Positions 45,904 through 55,010 of a stretch of DNA of 64,000 bases are shown here, piece by piece. A program made the position numbers and the translations under genes. Under the pieces are notes generated by a model that ran no database searches, was not told the DNA's origin, and was given only the letters and a program-made list of their open reading frames with translations. Numbering within the stretch: position 1 is the stretch's first letter; each line of letters opens with the position of its first letter. Source of the stretch: Tessaracoccus oleiagri (GTDB taxonomy: Bacteria; Actinomycetota; Actinomycetes; Propionibacteriales; Propionibacteriaceae); the NCBI RefSeq assembly GCF_900103275.1, contig NZ_FNGP01000006.1, positions 1 to 64,000 of the forward strand, read 5' to 3'.

Positions 45904-46392
45904 TTGATCCTCGCCATCGACGGCTTCGGCGCCTCGGGCAAGTCGGTCCTCGCCGCGCGCCTCGCGGAGCAGTTCGCCGGCAACGTCGTCGCGCTCGACG
46001 ACTTCACCCGTCCCGGCACGCCCACCTGGGAGCACGAGCGCTTCGTCGACGAGGTGCTCACCCCCCTGCGCGCCGGACGCGGGGCCGCGTACCGACCGTG
46101 GCGCTACGACCAGGACGCCCCCTCCCCCACCGTCCACCTTCCGCCCGGGGGCCTGCTGATCGTCGAGGGCGTCTCCGCGCTCGCACTGGCGGCCGTGGCG
46201 CTCGCCGGCGAGTGGTGGGACCTGTCGGTGTGGGTGGACGCGGACGAGGACCTGCGCCGCGCCAGAATCGCCGAGCGCGACGGTGAGGCGCTCCTCCCGC
46301 TGTGGCGCGAGCAGTGGTGGCCCAGTGAGCAGCGCTACTTCGCCGACGAGTCGCCGCTGGAGCGCGCCGATTTCGTCCTACGTGCCCGGTAG
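45904..46392 (+). CDS. Uridine-kinase-like P-loop NTPase
   Basis: 162 residues. P-loop GFGASGKS near residues 7-14, DDFTRPGTPTWEHERF (substrate region) and VEGVSALAL (Walker B area) match small uridine kinase-like proteins of actinobacteria. The start is TTG 45904, two bases after the VOC stop, since no ATG or GTG gives the P-loop at the N-terminus. The TAG stop is used as part of the radA promoter. Confidence 0.85.
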   Translation: MILAIDGFGASGKSVLAARLAEQFAGNVVALDDFTRPGTPTWEHERFVDEVLTPLRAGRGAAYRPWRYDQDAPSPTVHLPPGGLLIVEGVSALALAAVALAGEWWDLSVWVDADEDLRRARIAERDGEALLPLWREQWWPSEQRYFADESPLERADFVLRAR

Positions 46393-46395
46393 CCT
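46390..46395 (+). promoter_or_regulatory. Leaderless -10 box TAGCCT of radA
   Basis: TAGCCT followed by 6 nt and GTG 46402. Its first three bases are the TAG stop codon of the kinase-like gene. Confidence 0.6.
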
Positions 46396-46401
46396 CGCAG
46401 C

Positions 46402-47784
46402 GTGGCGAAGAAACAGGACGCGTATCACTGCACCGAGTGCGGCTGGGCCTCCACCCGTTGGGTCGGCCGCTGCGGCGAGTGCCAGACATGGGGGTCCGTC
46501 GTCGAGCGAGGCGCCCCGAAGCTGAGGGAGGTGCCGTCGACGGCGCCGCTGGCGAAGGCGCTGCCCATCTCCAAGGTGCCGATGGACGCCGCCCGCCGCT
46601 ACCCCACCAACATCGGCGAGCTCGACCGCGTCCTCGGCGACGGGCTCGTCCCCGGCGCGGTCATCCTGCTCGCCGGGGAGCCCGGCGTCGGGAAGTCCAC
46701 GCTGTTGCTCGACGTCGCGGCCAAGTGGGCGTCGTCGGGCCGCAAGACGCTGTACGTCTCCGGGGAGGAGTCGGCGTCGCAGGTGAAGATGCGCGCCGAG
46801 CGGACGGGCACCGTCGTCGACGACCTCTACCTCGCCTCGGAGTCCGACCTCGGCACCGTGCTCGGCCACATCGAGGAGGTGTCGCCGTCGCTCGTCGTCA
46901 TCGACTCGGTGCAGACCATCAGCACCGCCGACGCCGAGGGCGTCCCCGGCGGCCCGTCGCAGGTCCGCGAGGTGACGGGGGCGCTGGCCCGGGTGGCCAA
47001 GCGCGAGAACGTCGCGATCGTGATCGTCGGGCACGTCACCAAGGACGGCTCCATCGCCGGCCCGCGCACCATGGAGCACCTCGTCGACGTGGTGCTCACC
47101 TTCGAGGGCGACCGCCATTCCGGGTTCCGGATGGTGCGCGCTACGAAGAACCGCTTCGGGCCCGCCGACGAGGTGGGTTGCTTCGAGATGGACGAGCGCG
47201 GCATCGTCGAGGTGCCCGATCCGTCGGGGCTGTTCACCACGCGCCACGACGAGCCCACCCCCGGCACCTGCGTCACCGTGACGCTGGAGGGCCGGCGGCC
47301 GCTCCTGTCGGAGGTGCAGGCGCTCGTCGCCCAGTCCACGAACGAGAAGTCGCCCCGGCGCACCACGCACGGGCTCGACGGGTCGCGGATGGCCATGGTG
47401 CTCGCGGTCCTGGAGCGGAAGGCGCGGATGCCGCTGTTCGGCCACGACGTGTACGTCTCCACCGTCGGCGGCGCGCGCGTCACCGACCCGTCGGTCGACC
47501 TCGCGGTCGCGATCGCGGTGGCCTCCGCCGCGCTGGATCGCCACCACCCGCGACGCTTCATCGCGCTCGGAGAGGTGGGCCTGGCCGGCGACCTCCGCAG
47601 GGTGCCGGGGGTCGAGCGTCGCCTCGCGGAGGCCGCGCGGCTCGGATTCGAGCTGGCCGTCATCCCGCAGGGCTCCCGCGACGTCACGGTGAAGGTGCCG
47701 AAGCTGGGTGGGCTCCGGGTGGTGGAGGTGCCCACGCTCGCCGACGCGCTCGGCGTCCTCGACCTCCGCACGCCGTCCCGCTAG
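46402..47784 (+). CDS. radA: DNA repair protein RadA
   Basis: 460 residues. Zinc-finger cysteines C10, C13, C24 and C27, RecA-like ATPase core with Walker A GEPGVGKST, the RadA-specific KNRFG motif (RATKNRFGPADEV) and the C-terminal Lon-protease-like domain (STVGGARVTDPSVDLAVAIA, ALGEVGLAGDLRRV). It promotes branch migration in homologous recombination. GTG start; disA lies downstream, a pairing seen in many genomes, here separated by two other genes. Confidence 0.97.
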   Translation: MAKKQDAYHCTECGWASTRWVGRCGECQTWGSVVERGAPKLREVPSTAPLAKALPISKVPMDAARRYPTNIGELDRVLGDGLVPGAVILLAGEPGVGKSTLLLDVAAKWASSGRKTLYVSGEESASQVKMRAERTGTVVDDLYLASESDLGTVLGHIEEVSPSLVVIDSVQTISTADAEGVPGGPSQVREVTGALARVAKRENVAIVIVGHVTKDGSIAGPRTMEHLVDVVLTFEGDRHSGFRMVRATKNRFGPADEVGCFEMDERGIVEVPDPSGLFTTRHDEPTPGTCVTVTLEGRRPLLSEVQALVAQSTNEKSPRRTTHGLDGSRMAMVLAVLERKARMPLFGHDVYVSTVGGARVTDPSVDLAVAIAVASAALDRHHPRRFIALGEVGLAGDLRRVPGVERRLAEAARLGFELAVIPQGSRDVTVKVPKLGGLRVVEVPTLADALGVLDLRTPSR

Positions 47785-47792
47785 ACGCAACG

Positions 47793-47842
47793 ACAAGGAT
47801 CCTGGTTGCCGCGCCCTGGAGCGCGGTGACCAGGATCCTTGT
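47793..47842. terminator. Bidirectional terminator between radA and HEAT protein genes
   Basis: 22-nt arms (47793-47814 and 47821-47842) with two mismatched positions and a 6-nt loop, then TTTGCCG on the plus strand. It lies 9 nt after radA and 10 nt before the convergent HEAT gene stop, so it can stop both transcripts. Confidence 0.85.
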
Positions 47843-47851
47843 TTGCCGCCG

Positions 47852-48592
47852 TCAGTCGCGTGCGGCGAGGAACCGCTTGGCGAGCGCGGCGAGCACCTCG
47901 TCGTCCGACTCGGCCACGCGGCGCAGCGCCGGGTCGGCCACCTCGCCGAGCTGGCCGAGCGCGGAGACCGCGGTCAGCCGGACGGGCGGGTGCTCGTCGG
48001 CCACCCGCGCCTCGATCGCATCCACGGCGGAGTCGGCGTGGTCGCCGAGGTAGCCGAGGGCCTCGACGGCGTGGTCACGCACGTCGGGGTTGTCGCTCTC
48101 GAGCGCCTCCACCAGCGCCGGGATCGAGAGCTCACCCAGCTTCCGGAAGGCGTCGCTCAGCGCGTCGCGCTGCCAGCCGTCACCGTCGCCGAGCCGCTTC
48201 GCGAGCAGCGCCGGTGCGCGGTGGCCGCCGGTGTTCGCGGCCGCGCGGTACGCCTTGAGCGCGACATCCTTGTGCTCGTCGAGCACGAGCGGGGCGACGG
48301 CGTCGAAGTGGTCCGGGTTGCCGATCTTGCTGATGACGTGGGCACCGGAGAAGCGGTCCGACGGGTCGTCACTGGTGAGCAGCTCCCTGAGCAGCTCGTC
48401 GGCCTCGTCGGCGTGCTGGACGATGGCCCAGGTGATGTCCTCGCGGACCCGGCCGTCCTTCTCGGTGCGCAGGGCCTCGACGAGCACCGGCACGAGGCCG
48501 GAGTCTTTGGCGGTACCGAGCGCGAGCGCGGCGTGGCGGCGCTGGGTGGCGGGCTCGCCGTGACGGAGGTTCTCGATCATGGTCTCGGTCAT
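47852..48592 (-). CDS. HEAT-repeat protein
   Basis: 246 residues of about seven HEAT-like helical pairs (VRDHAVEALGYLGDHADSAV, LTAVSALGQLGEVADPALRR, REDITWAIVQHADEADELLREL). Such proteins serve as scaffolds or phycobilin-lyase-like adaptors; no catalytic domain is seen. ATG 48592 is preceded by GAGAG; an internal ATG 12 nt later is possible. It is divergent from a lipoprotein gene 116 bp away. Confidence 0.85.
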   Translation of the reverse strand: MTETMIENLRHGEPATQRRHAALALGTAKDSGLVPVLVEALRTEKDGRVREDITWAIVQHADEADELLRELLTSDDPSDRFSGAHVISKIGNPDHFDAVAPLVLDEHKDVALKAYRAAANTGGHRAPALLAKRLGDGDGWQRDALSDAFRKLGELSIPALVEALESDNPDVRDHAVEALGYLGDHADSAVDAIEARVADEHPPVRLTAVSALGQLGEVADPALRRVAESDDEVLAALAKRFLAARD

Positions 48593-48708
48593 GTGACTCT
48601 CTTTCTCTGATGATCGGCCTAACGCCACCTTAGTTCTCGGTATTGCACCGTTCGCCACCGGCGTAGCAGCGGGAGGGCGGGAGCCCACGTCCATGGCAAG
48701 CTGACCCC

Positions 48709-50214
48709 ATGCGTTTGATCTCCCGCCGCACCGCAGTGGCCGGCCTGGCCGCCGGCGCCGTGCTCCTCGTCGCCGCCTGCACCGACGACGCAGGGGACGA
48801 CGTCGGCGCCCCCGGCCCGGGTGCGGGGACCGGCGGCGACGAGACCGCGACCGCGGAGGAGAGCCCGACGCCCGCCGGACCGGTGGTGGCGGCCCACGAG
48901 CGGTTCGACACCACGCTGCTCGGTGCGGACGCCTCACCCCTGGACGTCAGTCGCGCGGTGCTCGCCGCCGCCACCGTCGTCGTCGTGGCCGACGCGGACA
49001 CGCCGGAGGCGGCGGCCACCGCGTCGCGGCTGGGGCTGCCGCTCCTGGTGGTGGGCGACGGCCTCACCGAGGAACTGGAGCGGCTCGGCACCCGCACCGT
49101 CGTGCGCCTCGGCACCGCGGAGGCCGACCTCGGCGACCGGGAGGTCGTCGACGAGGCGGGCGCCACCGACCTCGAGGGCCTGCCGCTGACCCCGCCCGAG
49201 ACCGGGCACGTCGCCCTCGTCGCGCCGGGAACCACCGTCCCCGCCGGGGTGGGCGCCACGCTCGCCGCCGCCGGGGTGGCCGTCGAGGAGGTCGCCTGGG
49301 ACGATCCCCGCGCGACGGCCGAATCGGTCGCGCTCGTCAAGGGCGCCACCGGCGTCGTGGGGCTCGGGGCCTTCGGCGAGCGGTTCCCCTCCCGGGTCGA
49401 GGCCGCCCGCACCCTCCCCGAGCTGCCGGGCGGGGGCGTCGCCCCGTTCCCCGGCCGCATGATGGTCGCCCTCTACGGCCACCCGTCCGGCGGCACGCTC
49501 GGCGCGCTCGGGGAGCAGGGCCCGGAGGCCGCGGCGAAACGCGTCAAGCAGCTGGCCGCCGAGTACCAGCAGTTCAGCGACAAGCCCGTCATCGGCTGCT
49601 TCGAGATCATCACCACCGTGGCCACCGCCGTCTCCGGCCCCGACGGCGACTACTCGGGCGAGACCCCCATCGAGCAGCTCCTGCCGTGGATCGAGGCCGC
49701 GGAGGCCAACGGCGTGTACTGCGTCCTCGACCTCCAGCCCGGCCTCACCGACTTCCTCACCCAGGCGAAGAAGTACGAGGAGCTCCTCAAGCGCCCCACC
49801 GTCGGCCTCGCCCTCGACCCCGAGTGGCGGCTCCGCCCCGGTCAGCGGCACATGACGATCATCGGCCAGGTCCAGATCGACGAGGTCAACGCCACCGGCG
49901 CCTGGCTGGCCGACCTCGTCGCCGCGAACAACCTGCCGCCCAAGGTGCTCGTGCTGCACCAGTTCCAGACCCGCATGATCGTGAACCGTGAGCGGCTCGA
50001 CACCAGTCGCGACGAGATCCAGTACCTCATGCACGCCGACGGGCACGGCAACCACGGCCAGAAGCTCGCCACCTGGCGGGCGCTGCTGCCCGGCCTCGGC
50101 CCCGAGGTACGCCTCGGTTGGAAGAACTTCATCGACGAGGACTCCCCCACCATGACGCCCCAGCAGACGATGGAGCTCGTCGAGCCGACGCCCGACTTCG
50201 TGTCCTACCAGTGA
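48709..50214 (+). CDS. Tat-type lipoprotein of unknown function
   Basis: 501 residues. A twin-arginine start (ISRRTAVAGLAAGAV) with a lipobox VAAC, cysteine 24, suggests a Tat-exported lipoprotein. Residues about 60-200 repeat Rossmann-like halves (VVVVADADTPEAAATASRLG, LPLLVVGDGLTEELERLG) similar to cell-wall-binding repeat 2 modules; the rest (about 260-500: PVIGCFEIITTVATAVSG, CVLDLQPGLTDFLTQAKKY, GLALDPEWRLRPGQ, VLVLHQFQTRMI) looks like a TIM-barrel-type domain. I do not recognise a named family. A CAAGCT hexamer sits 6 nt before the ATG. Confidence 0.8.
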   Translation: MRLISRRTAVAGLAAGAVLLVAACTDDAGDDVGAPGPGAGTGGDETATAEESPTPAGPVVAAHERFDTTLLGADASPLDVSRAVLAAATVVVVADADTPEAAATASRLGLPLLVVGDGLTEELERLGTRTVVRLGTAEADLGDREVVDEAGATDLEGLPLTPPETGHVALVAPGTTVPAGVGATLAAAGVAVEEVAWDDPRATAESVALVKGATGVVGLGAFGERFPSRVEAARTLPELPGGGVAPFPGRMMVALYGHPSGGTLGALGEQGPEAAAKRVKQLAAEYQQFSDKPVIGCFEIITTVATAVSGPDGDYSGETPIEQLLPWIEAAEANGVYCVLDLQPGLTDFLTQAKKYEELLKRPTVGLALDPEWRLRPGQRHMTIIGQVQIDEVNATGAWLADLVAANNLPPKVLVLHQFQTRMIVNRERLDTSRDEIQYLMHADGHGNHGQKLATWRALLPGLGPEVRLGWKNFIDEDSPTMTPQQTMELVEPTPDFVSYQ

Positions 50215-50266
50215 GCCGGCGCGGGGCCCCGCCACTATCCTTGAGGGGACTCGTCGAGGAGGGGCC

Positions 50267-51325
50267 TTGTCACGGACCACGTTGCAGCACTACATGAAGC
50301 TGCTGGCGCCCGGCACCCCGCTGCGCGCCGGCATCGACCGCATCCTGCACAGCGGCACGGGGGCCCTGATCGTGCTCGGCTTCAACCGCCAGGTGAAGCA
50401 GGTGAGCTCGGGCGGGTTCCAGATCGGGGTGGACTTCTCCGAGCAGGCGCTGCGTGAGCTCGCGAAGCTGGACGGCGCGATCATCGTGAGCAACGACCTC
50501 TCCCGCATCGTGTCGGCGGGCGTCCACCTCGTCCCGCCCGGCGACATCCCCACCGCCGAGACCGGCACCCGGCACCGCTCCGCCGACCGCACCGCCCAGG
50601 CCACCGCAGTGCCGGTGGTGACGGTGTCCGCGTCGATGGGGACCGTGTCCCTGTTCATCGCCGGGCGGCGGCACGTCGTCGAGAAGGCGAGCGACGTGAT
50701 CAGCCGCGCCAACCAGACGCTGGCCGCCATGACGAGCCTCATCAACCGACTCCAGGAGGCGCTGGACCAGCTCAACTCCCTCGAGGTCGCCGAGCAGGTG
50801 ACCCTGCGCGACCTCGTCGCCGTGGCCCACCGCTACGAACTGGCCCGGCGGCTGTCGGCGGAGACCGAGTTCCACATCGAGGTCCTCGGCGTCGAGGGCC
50901 GCCTCCTGAAGATGCAGCACGCCGAACTGGCCGCCCCGCTCGGCGGGCTGTCCACGCTGATCGCGTCTGACTACGCGCACAACCTCGACGACGCCCAGGA
51001 GTTCCAGCTCGAGAACCTGCAGAACTTCACGCCCGAGGAACTGATGAACAACCACCTCGTGGCCCAGCGGCTCGGGTTCGGGCCCGACGCCTACCTCGAG
51101 ACCCCGCTGGAGTCGGTCGGCTACCGGATGCTCACCACGGTGGGCAGGCTGCCGCGCCACGTCGTCGACCTCCTCGTGCCGAAGCACTCCCTCCAGGAGC
51201 TGTTCGCCGCGAGCGTCGGGGAACTGATGCGTATCGAGGGCATCGGCGATCGGCGCGCCCGCCTCATCCGCGACGCGCTCCTGCGCATCAGCGAAACGGC
51301 GTTCGCCCGCTCCGACACCGCTTGA
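50267..51325 (+). CDS. disA: DNA integrity scanning diadenylate cyclase
   Basis: 352 residues. The DAC domain has DGA (residues 69-71) and the RHR catalytic segment GTRHRSADR (about 100-108). A helical linker is followed by a C-terminal helix-hairpin-helix DNA-binding domain (LMRIEGIGDRRARLIRDALL). It makes cyclic di-AMP and stalls at branched DNA. The start is TTG at 50267, supported by GAGGAGGGG just upstream and by the conserved N-terminus. Confidence 0.95.
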   Translation: MSRTTLQHYMKLLAPGTPLRAGIDRILHSGTGALIVLGFNRQVKQVSSGGFQIGVDFSEQALRELAKLDGAIIVSNDLSRIVSAGVHLVPPGDIPTAETGTRHRSADRTAQATAVPVVTVSASMGTVSLFIAGRRHVVEKASDVISRANQTLAAMTSLINRLQEALDQLNSLEVAEQVTLRDLVAVAHRYELARRLSAETEFHIEVLGVEGRLLKMQHAELAAPLGGLSTLIASDYAHNLDDAQEFQLENLQNFTPEELMNNHLVAQRLGFGPDAYLETPLESVGYRMLTTVGRLPRHVVDLLVPKHSLQELFAASVGELMRIEGIGDRRARLIRDALLRISETAFARSDTA

Positions 51326-51335
51326 TACCCTTGTC

Positions 51336-51428
51336 CTCACCACAGGGGAGCACCGAAAGGGGTGCTGAGAGTGCGGCGTGACCGCAGACCCTCAACCTGA
51401 TCCGGTTCGTACCGGCGTAGGGAGTGAG
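51336..51428 (+). promoter_or_regulatory. TPP riboswitch (THI element)
   Basis: The conserved core is present: GGGGAGC, CTGAGA, ACCCT and ACCTGATC, ending TCGTACCGGCGTAGGGA. The closing P1 stem pairs CTCAC (51336-51340) with GTGAG (51424-51428). It controls the thiBPQ transporter. Confidence 0.95.
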
Positions 51429-51432
51429 ATCT

Positions 51433-51466
51433 CTCCTTGGCGTATGCCGAGCCCGACGACAAGGAG
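51433..51466 (+). promoter_or_regulatory. Anti-Shine-Dalgarno stem downstream of TPP riboswitch
   Basis: CTCCTTG (51433-51439) is complementary to CAAGGAG (51460-51466), which contains the thiB ribosome site. TPP binding would hold P1 and free this anti-SD to block translation. Confidence 0.75.
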
Positions 51467-51472
51467 GAAGCC

Positions 51473-52462
51473 ATGACATTGCGCGCAAGTGCCGCCCTCG
51501 CCGCCGCGGCGGCCCTGACCCTGGCCGCCTGCGGCCAGCCCGCCGCCGAGGAAACGACCGACGAGGCGCCGACCGGACTCACGGTCGTCTCACACGAGTC
51601 GTTCGTGATGCCCGACGAACTCAAGGAGCAGTTCGCGGAGGAGACCGGCCTCGACGTGACCTACACCACGCTCGCGGACACGGGCAGCATGGTCAACCAG
51701 CTCATCCTCACGAAGGACTCACCGCTGGGCGACGTGGTCTTCGGCATCGACAACACCTTCGCCTCCCGGGCGCTCGGCGAGGGCATCATCGCCGGGGACG
51801 AGCTCACCGAGATCGACTTCGGTGACGTGTGCGTCAACGCGGACCTGGCCTGGTTCGACGAGCAGGGCCTGCCCCTGCCGGAGACGCTCGACGACCTAAC
51901 CGACCCTCAGTACCGCGACCTCTTCGTCACCCCGAGCCCCGCCTCCTCCTCGCCCGGCCTGGCGTTCCTGTTCGCCACGGTCGGCGCCAAGGGCGACGGC
52001 TGGCTCGACTACTGGCGGGAACTCGAGGCGAACGGCACGCTCGTCGTGAGCGGCTGGACCGAGGCCTACAACGTCGAGTTCACCGCCGGCGAGGGCCAGG
52101 GCGACCGCCCGCTCGTGCTCAGCTACTCCACCTCGCCCGCCTGGACCATCGGGGACGACGGTGAGTCCACCACGACGGCGCTGCTCGACACCTGCTTCCG
52201 GCAGACCGAGTACGCCGGCGTGCTGGAGGGCGCAGCCAACCCGGAGGGCGCGCAGCAGTTCGTCGACTTCCTGCTGAGCCCCGAGTTCCAGGCCACGATC
52301 CCCGAGAACATGTACATGTACCCGGCCGACACCTCGGTCGAGCTCCCGGAGGAGTGGGTCCGGTTCGCGCCCCTGTCCGACGCGCCCATCGAACTCGGCA
52401 GCGAGGAGATCGACGCCAACCGGGAGCGGTGGATCCAGGAGTGGACCGAGGCGATCGGTTGA
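51473..52462 (+). CDS. thiB: Thiamine ABC transporter substrate-binding lipoprotein
   Basis: 329 residues. Signal peptide ends in lipobox LAAC, cysteine 20. The mature part has the ThiB pattern: LTVVSHESFVMPDELKEQF, LGDVVFGIDNTFASRAL, SPASSSPGLAFLFATV, GWTEAYNVEFTAGEG. It binds thiamine or TPP outside the membrane. ATG 51473 follows the GGAGGA ribosome site that the riboswitch can mask. Confidence 0.94.
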   Translation: MTLRASAALAAAAALTLAACGQPAAEETTDEAPTGLTVVSHESFVMPDELKEQFAEETGLDVTYTTLADTGSMVNQLILTKDSPLGDVVFGIDNTFASRALGEGIIAGDELTEIDFGDVCVNADLAWFDEQGLPLPETLDDLTDPQYRDLFVTPSPASSSPGLAFLFATVGAKGDGWLDYWRELEANGTLVVSGWTEAYNVEFTAGEGQGDRPLVLSYSTSPAWTIGDDGESTTTALLDTCFRQTEYAGVLEGAANPEGAQQFVDFLLSPEFQATIPENMYMYPADTSVELPEEWVRFAPLSDAPIELGSEEIDANRERWIQEWTEAIG

Positions 52463-54042
52463 TCCGCCGCCTGGCCTGGGTCCTCGTCGCGGCCGTCCCC
52501 GCGGCGTTCCTCGCCGTCTTCTTCGTCTGGCCGGCGCTCTCGCTGGTCACACGCGGATTCCACGACGGCGAGTCCTGGACCCTGGCCGGGCTCGCCGCCG
52601 TCGCAGGATCCCGGCGCACCTGGGACGCCCTGGTCTTCACGCTCGCGACCGCCTCCGCCGCCACGGCGATCACCGTGGCGCTCGGAGTGGTCGGGGCCTA
52701 CGTGCTCTACCGGCTGCGCTTCCGGGGCCAGTCCTGGCTGCGTGGCCTCGTCACCGTCCCGTTCGTGCTACCGACGGTGGTCGTCGGCATCGCCTTCAGC
52801 GGCCCGCACCCGGTGGCGGGCATCGTCCTCGCGATGGTGTTCTTCAACTACTCGGTGGTCGTGCGCACCGTCGGGGCGCTGTGGATCCGCCTGGACCCCC
52901 GGCAGGCGCAGGCGGCCACCGCGCTGGGCGCCTCGCCGCGACAGGTGGCGCTAAGCGTGACGCTGCCCTCCCTCGGACCGGCCGTCGCCTCCGCGGCGGC
53001 GCTGGTGTTCCTGTTCTGCGCGTCCGGCTTCGGCATCGTGATGACGCTGGGCCGAGGGCAGTACCACACCATCGAGACCGAGATCTGGTTCCAGACCACC
53101 CAGGTCCTCAACCTCACGGCCGCCGCCGCGCTGTCGATCGCGCAGGTGGTCGTCGTGACCGTGAGCCTGTGGCTCACCAACGCCTGGCAGCGCCGTTCCC
53201 AGGCCGCGCTCAAGCTGATGCCCGAGACGAGCAGCACGTCGGCCCCGGTCTGGGGCCGCGACTGGCCGGCGCTGCTGCTCACCGGAGTGGTCATCCTCGG
53301 CCTCCTGGTCGTGCCCCTGGCCGGGCTGGTGCTGCGGTCGCTGCGGGTGCGCGGCGCGTGGTCGCTGGACGGGTACCGCCGCCTGCTCGACGAGGAGCTC
53401 GTCGGCGCCATCTCCACCTCGCTCGTCACCGCCACCGGGGCCGCCGCCATCGCGGTCGGGCTGGGCATGCTCGTCGCGCTCACCGCCTCCCGCCGCCCGC
53501 ACTCGCGGACCGGGCGGTCCTGGCTGCACGCCCTCGAGACGGTCTACATGCTGCCGCTCGGCGTGTCGGCCGTCACCGTGGGGTTCGGCTACCTCATCAC
53601 CCTCAACCGTCCCCCGCTCGACCTCCGGTCGTCCGTCGTCCTGATCCCCATCGCCCAGGCGGTGGTGGCGCTGCCGCTCGTCGTGCGCACCCTCCTGCCC
53701 ACGCTGCGCGCCATCAGCCCCCGCCAGATCCAGGCGGCGCAGGTGCTCGGCGCCTCCCCGCTCCGGGTGCTCGGCACGATCGAGCTCCCCGCCCTGGGCC
53801 GCGGTTTCGGCCTCGCGCTCGGGTTCGCGTTCGCCACATCGCTGGGCGAGTTCGGCGCGACGACGTTCCTCGCCCGCCCCGACAACCCCACCCTCCCCGT
53901 CCTCATCTACCGGCTCTTCAGCCGCCCCACCGGCGACAACTACGCGATGGCGCTGGCCGCGTCGGTGGTGCTGGCACTATTGACCGCAGCGGTGATGGTC
54001 GCGGCCGAGCAGGCGCGGCCCAGAGAGGTGGAATCCTGGTGA
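52459..54042 (+). CDS. thiP: Thiamine ABC transporter permease
   Basis: 527 residues, two fused permease domains of about six helices each. Both EAA-type loops are visible (ALGASPRQVALSVTLPSLG and VLGASPLRVLGTIELPALG). The TTG start at 52459 overlaps the thiB stop as TTGA. It forms the channel used with ThiB and ThiQ. Confidence 0.93.
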   Translation: MIRRLAWVLVAAVPAAFLAVFFVWPALSLVTRGFHDGESWTLAGLAAVAGSRRTWDALVFTLATASAATAITVALGVVGAYVLYRLRFRGQSWLRGLVTVPFVLPTVVVGIAFSGPHPVAGIVLAMVFFNYSVVVRTVGALWIRLDPRQAQAATALGASPRQVALSVTLPSLGPAVASAAALVFLFCASGFGIVMTLGRGQYHTIETEIWFQTTQVLNLTAAAALSIAQVVVVTVSLWLTNAWQRRSQAALKLMPETSSTSAPVWGRDWPALLLTGVVILGLLVVPLAGLVLRSLRVRGAWSLDGYRRLLDEELVGAISTSLVTATGAAAIAVGLGMLVALTASRRPHSRTGRSWLHALETVYMLPLGVSAVTVGFGYLITLNRPPLDLRSSVVLIPIAQAVVALPLVVRTLLPTLRAISPRQIQAAQVLGASPLRVLGTIELPALGRGFGLALGFAFATSLGEFGATTFLARPDNPTLPVLIYRLFSRPTGDNYAMALAASVVLALLTAAVMVAAEQARPREVESW

Positions 54043-55010
54043 GCGGGCTCGCGGTCGACGGCGTCACGGTGCGCTACGGGGACAAGGTCGCCGTGGACCA
54101 AGCCACGTTCACGCTCGAGCCGGGACACGTCCTCGCGCTGCTCGGCGCCTCGGGCAGCGGGAAGTCGTCGCTGCTGCGCGCGATAGTCGGTTTCGAGCCG
54201 ATCGCGAGCGGCCGCGTCTGCTGGGACGGACAGGACCTGAGCACCGTGAAGGTCCACAAGCGACGGTTCGGCCTCGTCTTCCAGGACGGCCAGCTGTTCC
54301 CGACGATGACCGTCGCCAAGAACATCGCCTACGGCCTCGGCGCGCTCGACAGGCTCACGCGCCGCCGCCGGGTCCAGGAACTCCTCGAGCTCGTCGGGCT
54401 CCCCGGCTACGGCGACCGCAAGCCGGACCAGCTCTCCGGCGGCGAGGCGCAGCGCGTGGCGCTCGCCCGGGCCCTGGCGCCCAACCCGAGGGCGATCTTC
54501 CTCGACGAGCCGCTCTCCGCCCTCGACACTGGCCTGCGGCGCCGGCTCGCCGACGACCTGTCGCGCATCCTCCGCGAGACCGGCACCACCGCCGTGTACG
54601 TGAGTCACGACCAGGAGGAGGCGTTCGCCGTCGCCGACTCGGTGGCGGTCATGGCCGACGGGCGGATCCTGCAACGGGAGGTGCCCGACGAGCTGTGGAA
54701 CCGGCCCACGAACAAGCAGGTGGCCGCGTTCCTCGGGTTCCGGACGTTCATCACCCAGGCGACGGCCGCCGCGCTCGGCTGGGACGGCCGGCTCGAGGCC
54801 GGCTACGTGCTCGGCATCGGCCCGAGGAGCCTGGACCTCGACGAGCGGGGCGTGGAGGTGCCGGTCCTCGGCCAGTCGATGACCGTCGACCACTACGTGA
54901 TCGAGGTGCGCCTCCCCGACGGGCAACAGGCCACCGTCGCCGCCCCGAAGAAGGCCGACGCGGACCACGTCCGAGTGACCCTCACGTCGGGGGCCGTCAC
55001 GCCGGCATAA
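54039..55010 (+). CDS. thiQ: Thiamine ABC transporter ATPase
   Basis: 323 residues. Walker [11 protein letters not shown]-loop [11 protein letters not shown], signature LSGGEAQR, Walker [13 protein letters not shown] and switch [10 protein letters not shown] are intact; the C-terminal 100 residues are an extra regulatory domain, longer than the short E. coli ThiQ. GTG start overlaps thiP (GTGA). Its last 14 bases overlap the convergent PIG-L gene. Confidence 0.93.
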   Translation: MSGLAVDGVTVRYGDKVAVDQATFTLEPGHVLALLGASGSGKSSLLRAIVGFEPIASGRVCWDGQDLSTVKVHKRRFGLVFQDGQLFPTMTVAKNIAYGLGALDRLTRRRRVQELLELVGLPGYGDRKPDQLSGGEAQRVALARALAPNPRAIFLDEPLSALDTGLRRRLADDLSRILRETGTTAVYVSHDQEEAFAVADSVAVMADGRILQREVPDELWNRPTNKQVAAFLGFRTFITQATAAALGWDGRLEAGYVLGIGPRSLDLDERGVEVPVLGQSMTVDHYVIEVRLPDGQQATVAAPKKADADHVRVTLTSGAVTPA

